From Caldifarciminota bacterium (lineage in GTDB: Bacteria; Hydrothermota; Tepidihabitantia; B36-G15): a stretch of 35,969 nucleotides of DNA. The notes under the pieces were generated by a model, which worked only from the letters and a program-made list of their open reading frames with translations, was not told the DNA's origin and did not search any database. The position numbers were made by a program, and so were the translations under genes. Below, piece by piece: positions 15,544 to 23,017 of the stretch. Location: positions 1-35,969 of the forward strand of contig QNBE01000009.1 in assembly GCA_003645615.1 (NCBI GenBank), in the 5' to 3' direction. Positions within the stretch are counted from its first letter, which is position 1, and each line of letters opens with the position of its first letter.

Positions 15544-17408
15544 ATCCCGCTGGGAAGACGGTCCGACTCGAACCGATAACTCCCAGTGAGAGAGGGCTTT
15601 CGATGGACTATCTCTCGACCATCAACGGTATAGATTGAGATCTCATATCGACCTGGGGTGGGGATGGTGAATCGGATCCGATCCGAGGGGTTGGCCAGGA
15701 GGGTAATCTCGGGAGGACATTTCTGGGATTGAGCAACGCCCACCGGAATCTGACTTTCGACCGCATCGAGCGAGGGGGATCCGACCGCATTGATCCGGAC
15801 ATACCGGGCCTCGCTCAGTCCCGAAGTGGAGATATCGAAAGAAGCGGTCTGGGAGGCCTGACCGATCTGGATGAAGTTGCCATCCAGGCTCTCTGCCACA
15901 TAGACCCGATAGCTCTGGCCGGAAGTGGTGGTAACGACGGTAAGATCGTCTCCGGTCCGATCGATTATCGGAGTGGTTGGACCCATATCGAGGACGATCC
16001 AGCCGTTACTTCCCAGGGTTAATGATTCGCCGTCCCTCCTACCGAGACACTTCAATGTGAAATAGATGTCGCCGGGAACACTTGGACTGCGACGGGTCCG
16101 ACAGCTCGGGACCGCATAACCGCCATAGATCTGTCCCTCCTCCGGAACGAGCTGGAAGTTGACAACCTTATAACCATTGGCCGGAACATCGACGGTTGCG
16201 CTCTTATCAAAGTAGCCATTGGCATGGGCGATGACGGTATAGGTGCCGGGAAGGAGGAATCGGTAGTAGTCACCGACCAATGGATCGGTATAGACGTGCC
16301 AGCCATTACCGACGACCTCGATCCTTGCGGGAAGCGGTTTTCCGGTGAGAGAGTCGGTAACGATCCCCCTGATTCCAAAGAGGCTCACCCTCATCAGCTC
16401 CACCATCCCCCGGACATTCATATTGCAGATCGTATCGATCTGGCTCTGGGGTGGGGCATAGTAGTTGGAGAGTTCGACCGCGGGAGCAAGATCCCCATAG
16501 CAACCGTAGAAGAAGTCGGTCGAGCCACCATAGACCGAATAGAGGATCCGGGCGATCTGGCCGTAGGGGACCGGAAAGTATTTCACATACTGCTGGGCGA
16601 TATAGGCCATCCGGGCCGAATCCGGTGTCGCCATCCGGTTAAACCCCCAGGGATAGATGTAAAGCTTGGTCCCGGAGTGGAAGGTGACCATATTCAGGTT
16701 ATAATTTTTGAGCAGGAGATCTCTCCGGGCCTTGGTCTCCGGCTGAGAGAAGGGAGATGGGCTGCCACCGGTTGCTCCCCACTGATAACCGAAATCCCGA
16801 TTGAGATCGACCCGGTTGGCATTATATCTCGACCCGGCGATCATCCCATCCGGATTGAGGATTGGAACCAGCCAGGTCTCACACTCATTCACCAGCCTGG
16901 TGATCAGGGTATCAGAACCATAATCATAACAGAGCTTCTTGGCCATCGCCAGAACAACCTCACCACCGATGATCTCATTACCGTGGATATCCCCGTCGAA
17001 GATGAAGGTCGCCTCGGCCTCCTCGATATCAGGGTTATCGGTCACCTTCAGGGCGAGAATCGCCCGGTTCCGGACCGAGAAGCCGATCGTCTCCAGTCTT
17101 GCGATCTGAGGATAGTCATGGGCAAGCGACTCCAAGGCGGCACACATCTCGGTGTAAGAGTGATAATGACCGAAGTCGGGTTGCTCCAAGACCCATCTGA
17201 TCGCATCACGGTAGTCACGATGGATTACCTTAACCTCGAGACCGTAAGACTTAAGTGTTGGAATCCGTTCATAGTCGATCAACCCACGGGCGATACCATC
17301 CTGGTAGTGCTCCAGTTCAAACCCGGAGCGGATTAGAAAAGGAAGTTGGGAACGGCTGGCTTCAATCTGGACCAAACTTATCGTTCCCACCAAGATGACC
17401 AGTAGCAT
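15477..17408 (-). CDS. Secreted M14 zinc carboxypeptidase with C-terminal sorting domain
   Basis: A 643-residue secreted metallopeptidase. A signal peptide covers about 1-18. The M14 catalytic domain (about 78-335) has zinc ligands H142 and E145 ('DIHGNE') and H244 ('TFHSGT'), substrate-binding 'NRDFGYQWG' at 203-211, and the catalytic E312 in 'APAVELSNYY', so it should be active. A CarboxypepD-regulatory-like beta domain follows (about 344-418), then a discoidin-like beta domain (about 440-545). The last 75 residues form a type IX-style sorting domain ('YEISIYTVDGREI', 'LPSGIYFLQIRG', final 'CLIINR'). The ATG at 17408 has AAGGAGG 5 nt upstream and its own promoter. It converges on and overlaps the glycosyltransferase gene by 67 bp. 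Confidence 0.92.
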   Translation of the reverse strand: MLLVILVGTISLVQIEASRSQLPFLIRSGFELEHYQDGIARGLIDYERIPTLKSYGLEVKVIHRDYRDAIRWVLEQPDFGHYHSYTEMCAALESLAHDYPQIARLETIGFSVRNRAILALKVTDNPDIEEAEATFIFDGDIHGNEIIGGEVVLAMAKKLCYDYGSDTLITRLVNECETWLVPILNPDGMIAGSRYNANRVDLNRDFGYQWGATGGSPSPFSQPETKARRDLLLKNYNLNMVTFHSGTKLYIYPWGFNRMATPDSARMAYIAQQYVKYFPVPYGQIARILYSVYGGSTDFFYGCYGDLAPAVELSNYYAPPQSQIDTICNMNVRGMVELMRVSLFGIRGIVTDSLTGKPLPARIEVVGNGWHVYTDPLVGDYYRFLLPGTYTVIAHANGYFDKSATVDVPANGYKVVNFQLVPEEGQIYGGYAVPSCRTRRSPSVPGDIYFTLKCLGRRDGESLTLGSNGWIVLDMGPTTPIIDRTGDDLTVVTTTSGQSYRVYVAESLDGNFIQIGQASQTASFDISTSGLSEARYVRINAVGSPSLDAVESQIPVGVAQSQKCPPEITLLANPSDRIRFTIPTPGRYEISIYTVDGREIVHRKPSLTGSYRFESDRLPSGIYFLQIRGDNLWMREKCLIINR

Positions 17409-17426
17409 AGCTACCTCCTTGAGTTA

Positions 17427-17454
17427 ATGATATTCGTAAATCGGAGAAGATCAA
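17427..17454 (-). promoter_or_regulatory. Candidate promoter of the M14 peptidase gene
   Basis: On the minus strand, TTGATC (17454-17449, 4 of 6) and TATCAT (17432-17427, 5 of 6) are spaced by 16 bp. The -35 overlaps the stop codon of the upstream gene. The -10 ends 18 nt before the ATG at 17408, the same distance as for gap and korD. Confidence 0.5.
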
Positions 17455-18017
17455 GTGAGGTAAAACATTACAAAGGCTGATACTAAGGGAACGGAAAAGT
17501 TGTCATCGACAGGGATCGGCAGGGCCTCGATCAGAGTGGCGGCGATGGCACCGGCCAGACCGACCTCAAACCTGAGTTCGGGAATGAGCATCACTACTAC
17601 AAGACAGGAGCCGAAGAAACCTAAGGAACCGACCAGAGTTTTGTTCCCGAAGATCCTAACCCTACCGATCGACTGGCCCAGCATCGCTGCGACCGAATCA
17701 CCTACCAAGAGGAAAGAGCAGGCAGCGATGGTGAGAATCTTGGGAAATAGGATCGAACAGACGACCGCACTCAGGATGAGATAGGTAGCCCCGGTTAAGG
17801 ATAAGAACTCGTGGCGTCTGAGGAAGGAACCGAAGGCGAGGACGAAGATGTCCTTGAAGGCGGTGAAGTGGAGCCGGAGGACATCGGCGGAGACGATGAC
17901 TAAGGCGATGGCGGCGAGGACCAGTCTTCCAGTCTGATAAGGGAGATGATAGAAAAGGATCGGCAGGAAGAGGGCGCCGAGATTGAGGACCTTCCTTAAG
18001 ATCTCCGCCTTGATCAA
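17451..18017 (-). CDS. Dolichol kinase / phosphatidate cytidylyltransferase-like membrane protein
   Basis: A 188-residue inner-membrane protein with about six hydrophobic segments. The loop 'VGDSVAAMLGQSIGRVRIFGNKTLVGSLGFF' (about 104-134) matches the SEC59/DGK1/VTE5 group, in which a conserved D-x-x-A-x-x-x-G and a following K-T-x-x-G serve CTP-dependent phosphorylation of lipids such as dolichol, diacylglycerol or phytol. A polyprenol kinase role is plausible, but the substrate is inferred. The start is TTG at 18017, making TTGA with the stop of the PorV-like gene; no nearby ATG gives the N-terminal helix. It is the last gene before the separately promoted peptidase. Confidence 0.85.
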   Translation of the reverse strand: MIKAEILRKVLNLGALFLPILFYHLPYQTGRLVLAAIALVIVSADVLRLHFTAFKDIFVLAFGSFLRRHEFLSLTGATYLILSAVVCSILFPKILTIAACSFLLVGDSVAAMLGQSIGRVRIFGNKTLVGSLGFFGSCLVVVMLIPELRFEVGLAGAIAATLIEALPIPVDDNFSVPLVSAFVMFYLT

Positions 18018-18907
18018 AAGATGACGCCCCCGGAGATCTTATGACAGCTCCCCAGAGGATGGGAGGGGAGGAAGGCATAATCGAGGAGGAACTGGCGATA
18101 GTGGAAGCCTACCCCCAGCGAGAAGAGCGTCCCTTTGAAACCGGTGCGGAGGGCAACAAGATCCCGGAATTCGTATTCGATGCCGACTCGACCCTGGAAG
18201 GAATAGAGCGTCTCATCAAAGAACTTATCGAACTGGAAGGTCGGGGTGAGTCGTCCTGGGCCGTAGAATGGCAGGTTAAGACCGAGACCAAATGAGAGGT
18301 AGGGGGAGAGGTATTCCCATCTTCCCGAGGAGTAATAGATCGGTGAGAGAACCAGATCCTTCAGGGCGAGTCCGGCCATCAGATTTCGTTTCCGTAATCT
18401 TAACCCCAGGTCGCAACCGATGCCGTAGCCCTTGATGACAACCAGGTCTCGGTAGATCAGCTTCAGATTACCACCCCAGCTGATCTCATTCCGGTTAAGG
18501 GCGCGGTTGAGATAGAGGACATAGTCGAGTGCGGTTTCGGTCGATGTTATCTCCGGCCGATTCTCCGGACCAACCTGAGTGTTGGTATCCGGGAGGGTGG
18601 TGAATTTGATCCCCCCCACCCTGAGGTTATAAAGAGCAAGGCCGATTGAGGAACGGTCATCGCCGAGGATGAGACTCAGGTAATCATACTGGATTAAGTT
18701 ATTATAATCAACCCCGTGCATCAATCCCGCAACCCTCACCCCGAGATGGCCGGCAGGATTCCAGTAGAAGCCAGAGGCATCGTCGGCGATCGCGACAAAG
18801 GCCGATCCCATCGCCAGCGCCCGGGCACCAAAACCGGGATCCAAGAAGTCGCGGGCATACTTTGTCCCGATATTGAAGATCGCAGTCAGGATCAGGAACC
18901 AACACAT
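18014..18907 (-). CDS. PorV/PorQ-like outer-membrane protein
   Basis: A 297-residue predicted outer-membrane beta barrel. After a short signal sequence (about 1-12) the mature part begins 'FLDPGFGARALAMGSAFVAIADDASGFYWNPAGH', the signature of the PorV/PorQ (UPF0164) family. Alternating aromatic strands follow to the end, finishing on a hydrophobic residue as outer-membrane barrels do. In Bacteroidota, PorV takes type IX cargo from the Sor translocon to the sortase attachment complex. The ATG at 18907 has GGAGG 5 nt upstream and overlaps the NHL-protein gene by 16 nt, suggesting linked expression. Paralogues of this family are common, so it may be a PorV-like rather than the true PorV. Confidence 0.85.
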   Translation of the reverse strand: MCWFLILTAIFNIGTKYARDFLDPGFGARALAMGSAFVAIADDASGFYWNPAGHLGVRVAGLMHGVDYNNLIQYDYLSLILGDDRSSIGLALYNLRVGGIKFTTLPDTNTQVGPENRPEITSTETALDYVLYLNRALNRNEISWGGNLKLIYRDLVVIKGYGIGCDLGLRLRKRNLMAGLALKDLVLSPIYYSSGRWEYLSPYLSFGLGLNLPFYGPGRLTPTFQFDKFFDETLYSFQGRVGIEYEFRDLVALRTGFKGTLFSLGVGFHYRQFLLDYAFLPSHPLGSCHKISGGVIF

Positions 18908-20187
18908 CTTATCCTCCCCTGGAGTTCTTTCTTAAAATAGTAACGAGAGCCATAAGTGGCCTTGACCCTGATATTCAGGGTGTAAATGCCAGGCGGCACA
19001 AGTCGTCCATAGTTATCCCTTCCATCCCAGACGAAGAGATGTTCGCCCGGTCTCTCGATCAACTCGGGCAAGAATGTTCTGACGACCGCACCATTTTCAT
19101 TCATAATGCACATCTTTACCTTTCCCACATCGGTGATGTATAAAGCGATAGTGGTGCCAGGACGCTGAGGGGAAAATTCCTCAGGAAAGAGGCCGATGAG
19201 ATAGGCATCGATCCCGACCCAGAGATATTGACCCCCTTCCTTCTCGGTAATGAAGACCTGACCATATCTTCGAGCGATAGCGATCCCACGAGGTTCGAAG
19301 AACTCCATCACCCCTCCCCCCTCTCTCCCGACCGAGATGATATAATGGAGGTGGGAATCGAACTTATGGATCTGGTGGTTGTAACGGTCGGTAACATAAA
19401 CACTACCGTGGCGATCGATCGCGAGATAGTTGAATTCCGCCTCTTCGAGACCGATCCCGATATAGCTCACTCCGCTCCGATATCGGCCATCAAGGGTAAA
19501 CTGCTGGATCCGATGATGATCCCAATCGACCACCACCAAGAATTGATTCTTCTCATCATTATACCTATCTCCGGTATCGATTACCGCGACGGCGGTGGGA
19601 TGGTAAAGCTTGCCCAGCTCAAAACCCTCTTCCCCAAATCGGTAGAGGAGAGAATCTCCTCGATAGACCAAGATCTCAGATCTTCCGGTGTTGGCGATAT
19701 AGATCCGATCCCGGGAATCGATTGCCACATCGTGGGGTCGATCCAGACCGGTGATCTCACCCTGATAACTCAACTTCCCATTGTGATACTTCAGAATCAC
19801 CACCCGATCATTGCCCATATCCGCAACACAGACCAGGCCGGTTGGGGAGGCGGCGATACCCATCGGGTTGAGGAATCGGTCCTTCCCCTTCCCTTTCCCT
19901 CCATAGACTCTAACCGCCTCAAATCTCTTGTTATAAACAATCTGACCCCGACCAGAGTTTACCGCAAAGACGGTGAGCTGGACATCATCCTTATGGGTGG
20001 TGGGATCGTCCTCCTCGATCATCTTTACCGCCGCCACCCCCTGGGGATCTTCAACTCGAAAGCCGGGGCCGAGATAGAGACGGAGATAGTAGCTGGAGGC
20101 GCGATAGTAGCCGAGGCTGTGTCGAAACGGTGGCTTGATCAGCGTGGTAGGATTATATCCGGCCAGAATCAGGAGGGCGACGATCAT
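18892..20187 (-). CDS. Secreted NHL-repeat protein with C-terminal FlgD-like Ig domain
   Basis: A 431-residue secreted protein. A signal peptide covers about 1-10. Residues about 90-330 form an NHL-type beta propeller: repeats include 'FLNPMGIAASPTGLVCVAD', 'LDRPHDVAIDSRDRIYIAN', 'YLAIDRHGSVYVTDRYNHQ' and 'EPRGIAIARRYGQVFITEK'. The C-terminal 90 residues make a FlgD-like Ig domain with 'WDGRDNYGRLVPPGIYTL', a fold used as a sorting or anchoring tail in FCB-group secreted proteins. The ATG at 20187 lacks a clear ribosome-binding site and lies in a short perfect palindrome (20183-20197). The overlap with the PorV-like gene suggests related roles at the outer surface. Ligand unknown. Confidence 0.85.
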   Translation of the reverse strand: MIVALLILAGYNPTTLIKPPFRHSLGYYRASSYYLRLYLGPGFRVEDPQGVAAVKMIEEDDPTTHKDDVQLTVFAVNSGRGQIVYNKRFEAVRVYGGKGKGKDRFLNPMGIAASPTGLVCVADMGNDRVVILKYHNGKLSYQGEITGLDRPHDVAIDSRDRIYIANTGRSEILVYRGDSLLYRFGEEGFELGKLYHPTAVAVIDTGDRYNDEKNQFLVVVDWDHHRIQQFTLDGRYRSGVSYIGIGLEEAEFNYLAIDRHGSVYVTDRYNHQIHKFDSHLHYIISVGREGGGVMEFFEPRGIAIARRYGQVFITEKEGGQYLWVGIDAYLIGLFPEEFSPQRPGTTIALYITDVGKVKMCIMNENGAVVRTFLPELIERPGEHLFVWDGRDNYGRLVPPGIYTLNIRVKATYGSRYYFKKELQGRIRCVGS

Positions 20188-20197
20188 AGGCTATGAT
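20183..20197. repeat. Perfect 7-bp palindrome over the NHL-protein start codon
   Basis: Seven-base arms ATCATAG / CTATGAT surround one central base (20190). The start codon of the minus-strand gene (20187-20185) is inside the left arm. It could be an operator or an RNA hairpin hiding the start, or chance. Confidence 0.5.
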
Positions 20198-20206
20198 ATT
20201 TCCGGA

Positions 20207-20884
20207 TTAGAGCCTGTCAAGAAGGGAAGCGAGGCCATCGATGATGAGATCGGGGCGGGGTAGATGAGGGGGATACTCTTCACCCCGACTAAGATAGATG
20301 GCATAGATGCCGCACCTTCTCGCCCCGAGAACATCAAGATAGGGGCTATCACCGATGAAGACCGCCTGTTCTGGTGGGGTATCAAGTCTCCTCAGGGCAT
20401 AGTGGAAGATATACGGCTCTGGCTTTCTGATCCCGATCTCATCGGAGAGGACAATTGAATCAAAGTATCTCTCGATATCGAACCTCTTGAGGAGCTGGCG
20501 GACCACCTTGCCGACCGATGTGTTGGAGATGAGACCGATCCGGTATTTTGACCTTAGATAGTTGAGCACCTCCTTCGCCCCCTCTCTCAGCCTCAGGTCG
20601 AGATCGAGGACCGCTTCCCGATAGATCCGGTCGAGGTCATCAACCGGATCATCACCAATTTCAAGCCTTTTGAGCAGGAGCTGGATAAAATCCCGACTGG
20701 TCACCTCCTTGGCGAATCGCTCCCGGAGGCGATCGGCAATGGTTGCGGTCTCATCATAACAATGATCAAAAATGTCCTTAGCGACTTTGAGAAAGTCACG
20801 GAACCGCTCCTTCCGGGTCGGGATATCCAATTGATCGATCTCAACCAGGGTGATCCAGAAGTCGAAGAGGCAGGCCCTAATCAT
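20207..20884 (-). CDS. HAD-superfamily hydrolase with altered motif I
   Basis: A 225-residue HAD-type hydrolase. Motif I is 'LFDFWITL' with nucleophile D8, but position 10, usually the acid/base Asp of phosphatases, is Trp. Motif II is 'GLISNTS', motif III the Lys in 'GIRKPEPYIF', and motif IV 'VFIGDSPYLDVLGA'. The helical cap lies between about 15 and 95. Dehalogenases and some HAD subgroups also lack the second Asp, so phosphatase activity should not be assumed. The ATG at 20884 is preferred over TTG at 20893: it overlaps the JAMM gene by 8 nt, like other junctions here, and starts directly before motif I. Substrate unknown. Confidence 0.85.
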   Translation of the reverse strand: MIRACLFDFWITLVEIDQLDIPTRKERFRDFLKVAKDIFDHCYDETATIADRLRERFAKEVTSRDFIQLLLKRLEIGDDPVDDLDRIYREAVLDLDLRLREGAKEVLNYLRSKYRIGLISNTSVGKVVRQLLKRFDIERYFDSIVLSDEIGIRKPEPYIFHYALRRLDTPPEQAVFIGDSPYLDVLGARRCGIYAIYLSRGEEYPPHLPRPDLIIDGLASLLDRL

Positions 20885-21413
20885 TCTTCTCAACCGTGAG
20901 TGAGGGCATCCTCAGCTTTACCTTCCGATATTTCCAGCCCGGTTCGGGAACGACATAGCCCCCGATCTTCAGATGATAGATGTCGATCGTTCCCGAGATG
21001 GTTTCATCCTGATTCTCCTTCCAGGGTTGATCCTTCTTCTTATGATTGACCGCGACAATCAGATGGAGATAGCCCGGGACCATATTATAGAGGTCGGTAT
21101 CCGAGGGGATCGGGTCTGCTCTCATCTCGCCGAACTGGGTATGGGAGTGGAAGGCACCGATCAGTTTGACATCGATATGGAGCGGCTCGAGCATCCGGAC
21201 GATCCGGTCGATCCGGGCCTCATTGATGGTCGCATGGGCATAACCCCTCTCCACGGTCTGGAATGGGATCGCATACTCGACCACAAACCCGGTCTCGGTC
21301 CGGTGGCCCAGAAGATAGCCGAGCGTCTCCTGATGGAAGACCTCAACCGATGACGATACCATCGCCACCAGGGCCGGGATCTTGATATAGGTCTCAATGA
21401 CGGAGTCTTCCAA
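20877..21413 (-). CDS. JAB1/MPN (JAMM) domain protein
   Basis: A 178-residue protein with a JAMM metalloprotease-type domain. Candidate zinc-site residues are E29 ('ETLGYLLG'), H89 and H91 ('GAFHSHTQ'), and D107 in 'PSDTD'. The spacing from H91 to the S104-x2-D107 pair is about five residues longer than the usual HxH-x7-S-x2-D, and Thr replaces Pro after the second His. Prokaryotic relatives act on C-terminal peptides, sulfur-carrier proteins or ubiquitin-like proteins; no partner is visible. The start is TTG at 21413, supported by GGAG 7 nt upstream and by keeping the first strand 'IKIPALVAMV'; it overlaps gltX by 20 nt. Confidence 0.83.
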   Translation of the reverse strand: MEDSVIETYIKIPALVAMVSSSVEVFHQETLGYLLGHRTETGFVVEYAIPFQTVERGYAHATINEARIDRIVRMLEPLHIDVKLIGAFHSHTQFGEMRADPIPSDTDLYNMVPGYLHLIVAVNHKKKDQPWKENQDETISGTIDIYHLKIGGYVVPEPGWKYRKVKLRMPSLTVEKND

Positions 21414-22782
21414 TTGTCCGCTCCTTTCCGAGCAGTTCCATGATCTCGAATAGTCCTGGCCCTTCGGTCCGACCGGTAAGCTGGATCCGGACCGGATGGA
21501 TCAGCTCCTTGGTCTTTATACCCAGCTCCTTGATGAGGGAACGGAAGACCTCCTCAGCAACCTTCCGGTCAAACCGCTCGAGCAATTCATAACGATCGGC
21601 CAGCATATTAAATCTTTTCCGGGCGGTCTCATCAATAAGCCGAAGCGCATCCCGATCGACCGGATAATCATCCTTAAAGATGTAGACCGAGAGGTGGATG
21701 AAATCGGTCAGCCGCTTCATCCTCGGTTTATAGGCTCGAACCGCCCTGAGCAACCACCCCTTCTCAGTCTCAAACTCCTCCTCCTTGAGATAACCGGCAG
21801 CAAGGATAAAGGGGCGGAGCCGATTGAGCAGATCATCATCGGAGAGCTGGCGGATATAATACCCATTCATCCAGTCGAGCTTCTGGATATCGAAGACGGC
21901 ATCGGCCCGATGGACCCGGGAGAGGGAGAACCGCTCGATCATCTCATCAAGCGAGAGGATCTCCTGGTTTCCACCCGGGGTCCAGCCGAGCAGGGCGAGG
22001 AAGTTGGCCATCGCCTCGGGCAGGTAGCCTTCCTTCCGATAGTCGAGCAGTGAGACCGCACCATGGCGTTTGGAGAGTTTCTTCTTATCCGGCCCCAAGA
22101 TCAACGGGATATGGACAAATCGGGGTGGATCAAGACCGAGGGCATGATAGAGGACAAGCTGCTTCGGGGTATTGGCGATATGCTCATGGGCACGGATAAC
22201 ATGGGTGATCCCCATCTCATGGTCATCGACCACACAGGCGAAGTTATAGGTGGGGGTGCCATCGGATCGAACAACGACAAAATCCTCGATCTCTTTCCCC
22301 TCCTTCCTAAGCTCGCCATGGATAAGGTCCTCAAAGACGATCTCCCCTTCCGGCATCAGGAAGCGGTAGACATGGGGCTCACCCGCCTTGATCCTCTCCT
22401 CCACCTCATCTTCGGAGAGTCGATAGCATCTCCGATCATAGAGAAACATCCCTGCCTCCCGCCGCCGCTTCAACTCCTCCGGGGTGCAGAAACAGGGGTA
22501 GATCCGGCCGGTCCGTTTCAACTTCTCAAAATAGCGATCATAGATTGCTCTCCGCTCCGACTGGTAGTATGGCCCCTCATCCCAGTCGATCCCGATCCAG
22601 CTGAGCCCTTCGATAATGTTGTCGATCCAGTCCCGCTCCGATCTTTTGATATCGGTATCCTCGATCCTCAGGATGAATTTACCCTTCTGGTTGCGGGCGA
22701 AGAGCCAGTTAAAAAGAGCGGTCCTCACCCCACCGACATGGAGATGACCGGTAGGAGATGGGGCGAATCGGACGCAGACCAT
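21394..22782 (-). CDS. gltX: Glutamyl-tRNA synthetase
   Basis: Attaches glutamate to tRNA-Glu (and possibly tRNA-Gln). The 462-residue class I synthetase has the HIGH-type motif 'APSPTGHLHVGG' (about 7-18) and the KMSKS-type motif 'KKLSKRHG' (about 233-241). Zinc ligands are suggested by 'CFC' near residue 98 and 'YDRRC' about 24 residues later. 'RIEDTD' and 'EGPYYQSER' are also conserved, and an anticodon-binding helical domain ends the protein. The ATG at 22782 lies just 10 nt (TAAATTTTTT on the minus strand) after the mature 3' end of tRNA-Ser(GCU), with no ribosome-binding site, which is unusual. Confidence 0.97.
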   Translation of the reverse strand: MVCVRFAPSPTGHLHVGGVRTALFNWLFARNQKGKFILRIEDTDIKRSERDWIDNIIEGLSWIGIDWDEGPYYQSERRAIYDRYFEKLKRTGRIYPCFCTPEELKRRREAGMFLYDRRCYRLSEDEVEERIKAGEPHVYRFLMPEGEIVFEDLIHGELRKEGKEIEDFVVVRSDGTPTYNFACVVDDHEMGITHVIRAHEHIANTPKQLVLYHALGLDPPRFVHIPLILGPDKKKLSKRHGAVSLLDYRKEGYLPEAMANFLALLGWTPGGNQEILSLDEMIERFSLSRVHRADAVFDIQKLDWMNGYYIRQLSDDDLLNRLRPFILAAGYLKEEEFETEKGWLLRAVRAYKPRMKRLTDFIHLSVYIFKDDYPVDRDALRLIDETARKRFNMLADRYELLERFDRKVAEEVFRSLIKELGIKTKELIHPVRIQLTGRTEGPGLFEIMELLGKERTIGRLRH

Positions 22783-22792
22783 AAAAAATTTA

Positions 22793-22881
22793 CGGAGAGG
22801 GGGAGATTCGAACTCCCGGTCCGCCTCTCGACGGACAACCGCTTAGCAAGCGGGCGCCTTAAACCACTCGGCCACCTCTCC
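22793..22881 (-). tRNA. tRNA-Ser (anticodon GCU)
   Basis: An 89-nt class II tRNA. The acceptor stem pairs 22875-22881 with 22794-22800, with discriminator G at 22793. The anticodon loop reads CTTGCTAAG, giving GCU. It has a long variable arm (TCCGTC-GAGA-GGCGGA) and T arm GGGAG-TTCGAAT-CTCCC. CCA is not encoded. It begins 1 nt after the preceding tRNA and ends 10 nt before gltX. Confidence 0.96.
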
Positions 22882-22882
22882 A

Positions 22883-22967
22883 CGGAGGGCGAGGGACTCG
22901 AACCCCCATGGGTTTAACACCCAGCGGATTTCAAGTCCGCCGCCTTACCAGTTAGGACTAGCCCTCC
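22883..22967 (-). tRNA. tRNA-Ser (anticodon UGA)
   Basis: An 85-nt class II tRNA. The acceptor stem pairs 22961-22967 with 22884-22890, with discriminator G at 22883. The anticodon stem-loop GCGGA-CTTGAAA-TCCGC gives UGA. The long variable arm is TGGGTGTTAAACCCA, and the T arm GGGGG-TTCGAGT-CCCTC contains one G-U pair. CCA is not encoded. Confidence 0.95.
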
Positions 22968-22971
22968 GGAG

Positions 22972-23017
22972 AAAAAAATATAATTAAAAATCATAACCGG
23001 TCAATCCTTGAGACCGG
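22972..23017 (-). terminator. Possible intrinsic terminator overlapping the end of fusA
   Basis: On the minus strand, CCGGTC (23017-23012) pairs with GACCGG (23002-22997) around a 9-nt loop, followed by T-rich sequence including a T7 run (22978-22972). The stem is short and its 3' arm contains part of the candidate -35 of the tRNA promoter, so both calls are tentative. Confidence 0.35.
22977..23004 (-). promoter_or_regulatory. Candidate promoter of the tRNA-Ser pair
   Basis: On the minus strand, TTGACC (23004-22999, 5 of 6) and TATATT (22982-22977, 4 of 6) are 16 bp apart. The -35 lies within the last codons of fusA. The predicted start is about 3 nt before the first tRNA. Confidence 0.45.

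Noticed and set aside
16224-17336. A 370-codon plus-strand open frame opposite the M14 peptidase gene
   Set aside because: It has no recognisable domain or ribosome-binding site, its composition is that of an antisense shadow, and the minus-strand gene has complete catalytic motifs.
19228-20196. A 322-codon plus-strand open frame opposite the NHL-repeat gene
   Set aside because: Antisense shadow; the minus strand carries clear NHL repeats and a FlgD-like domain in the same bases.
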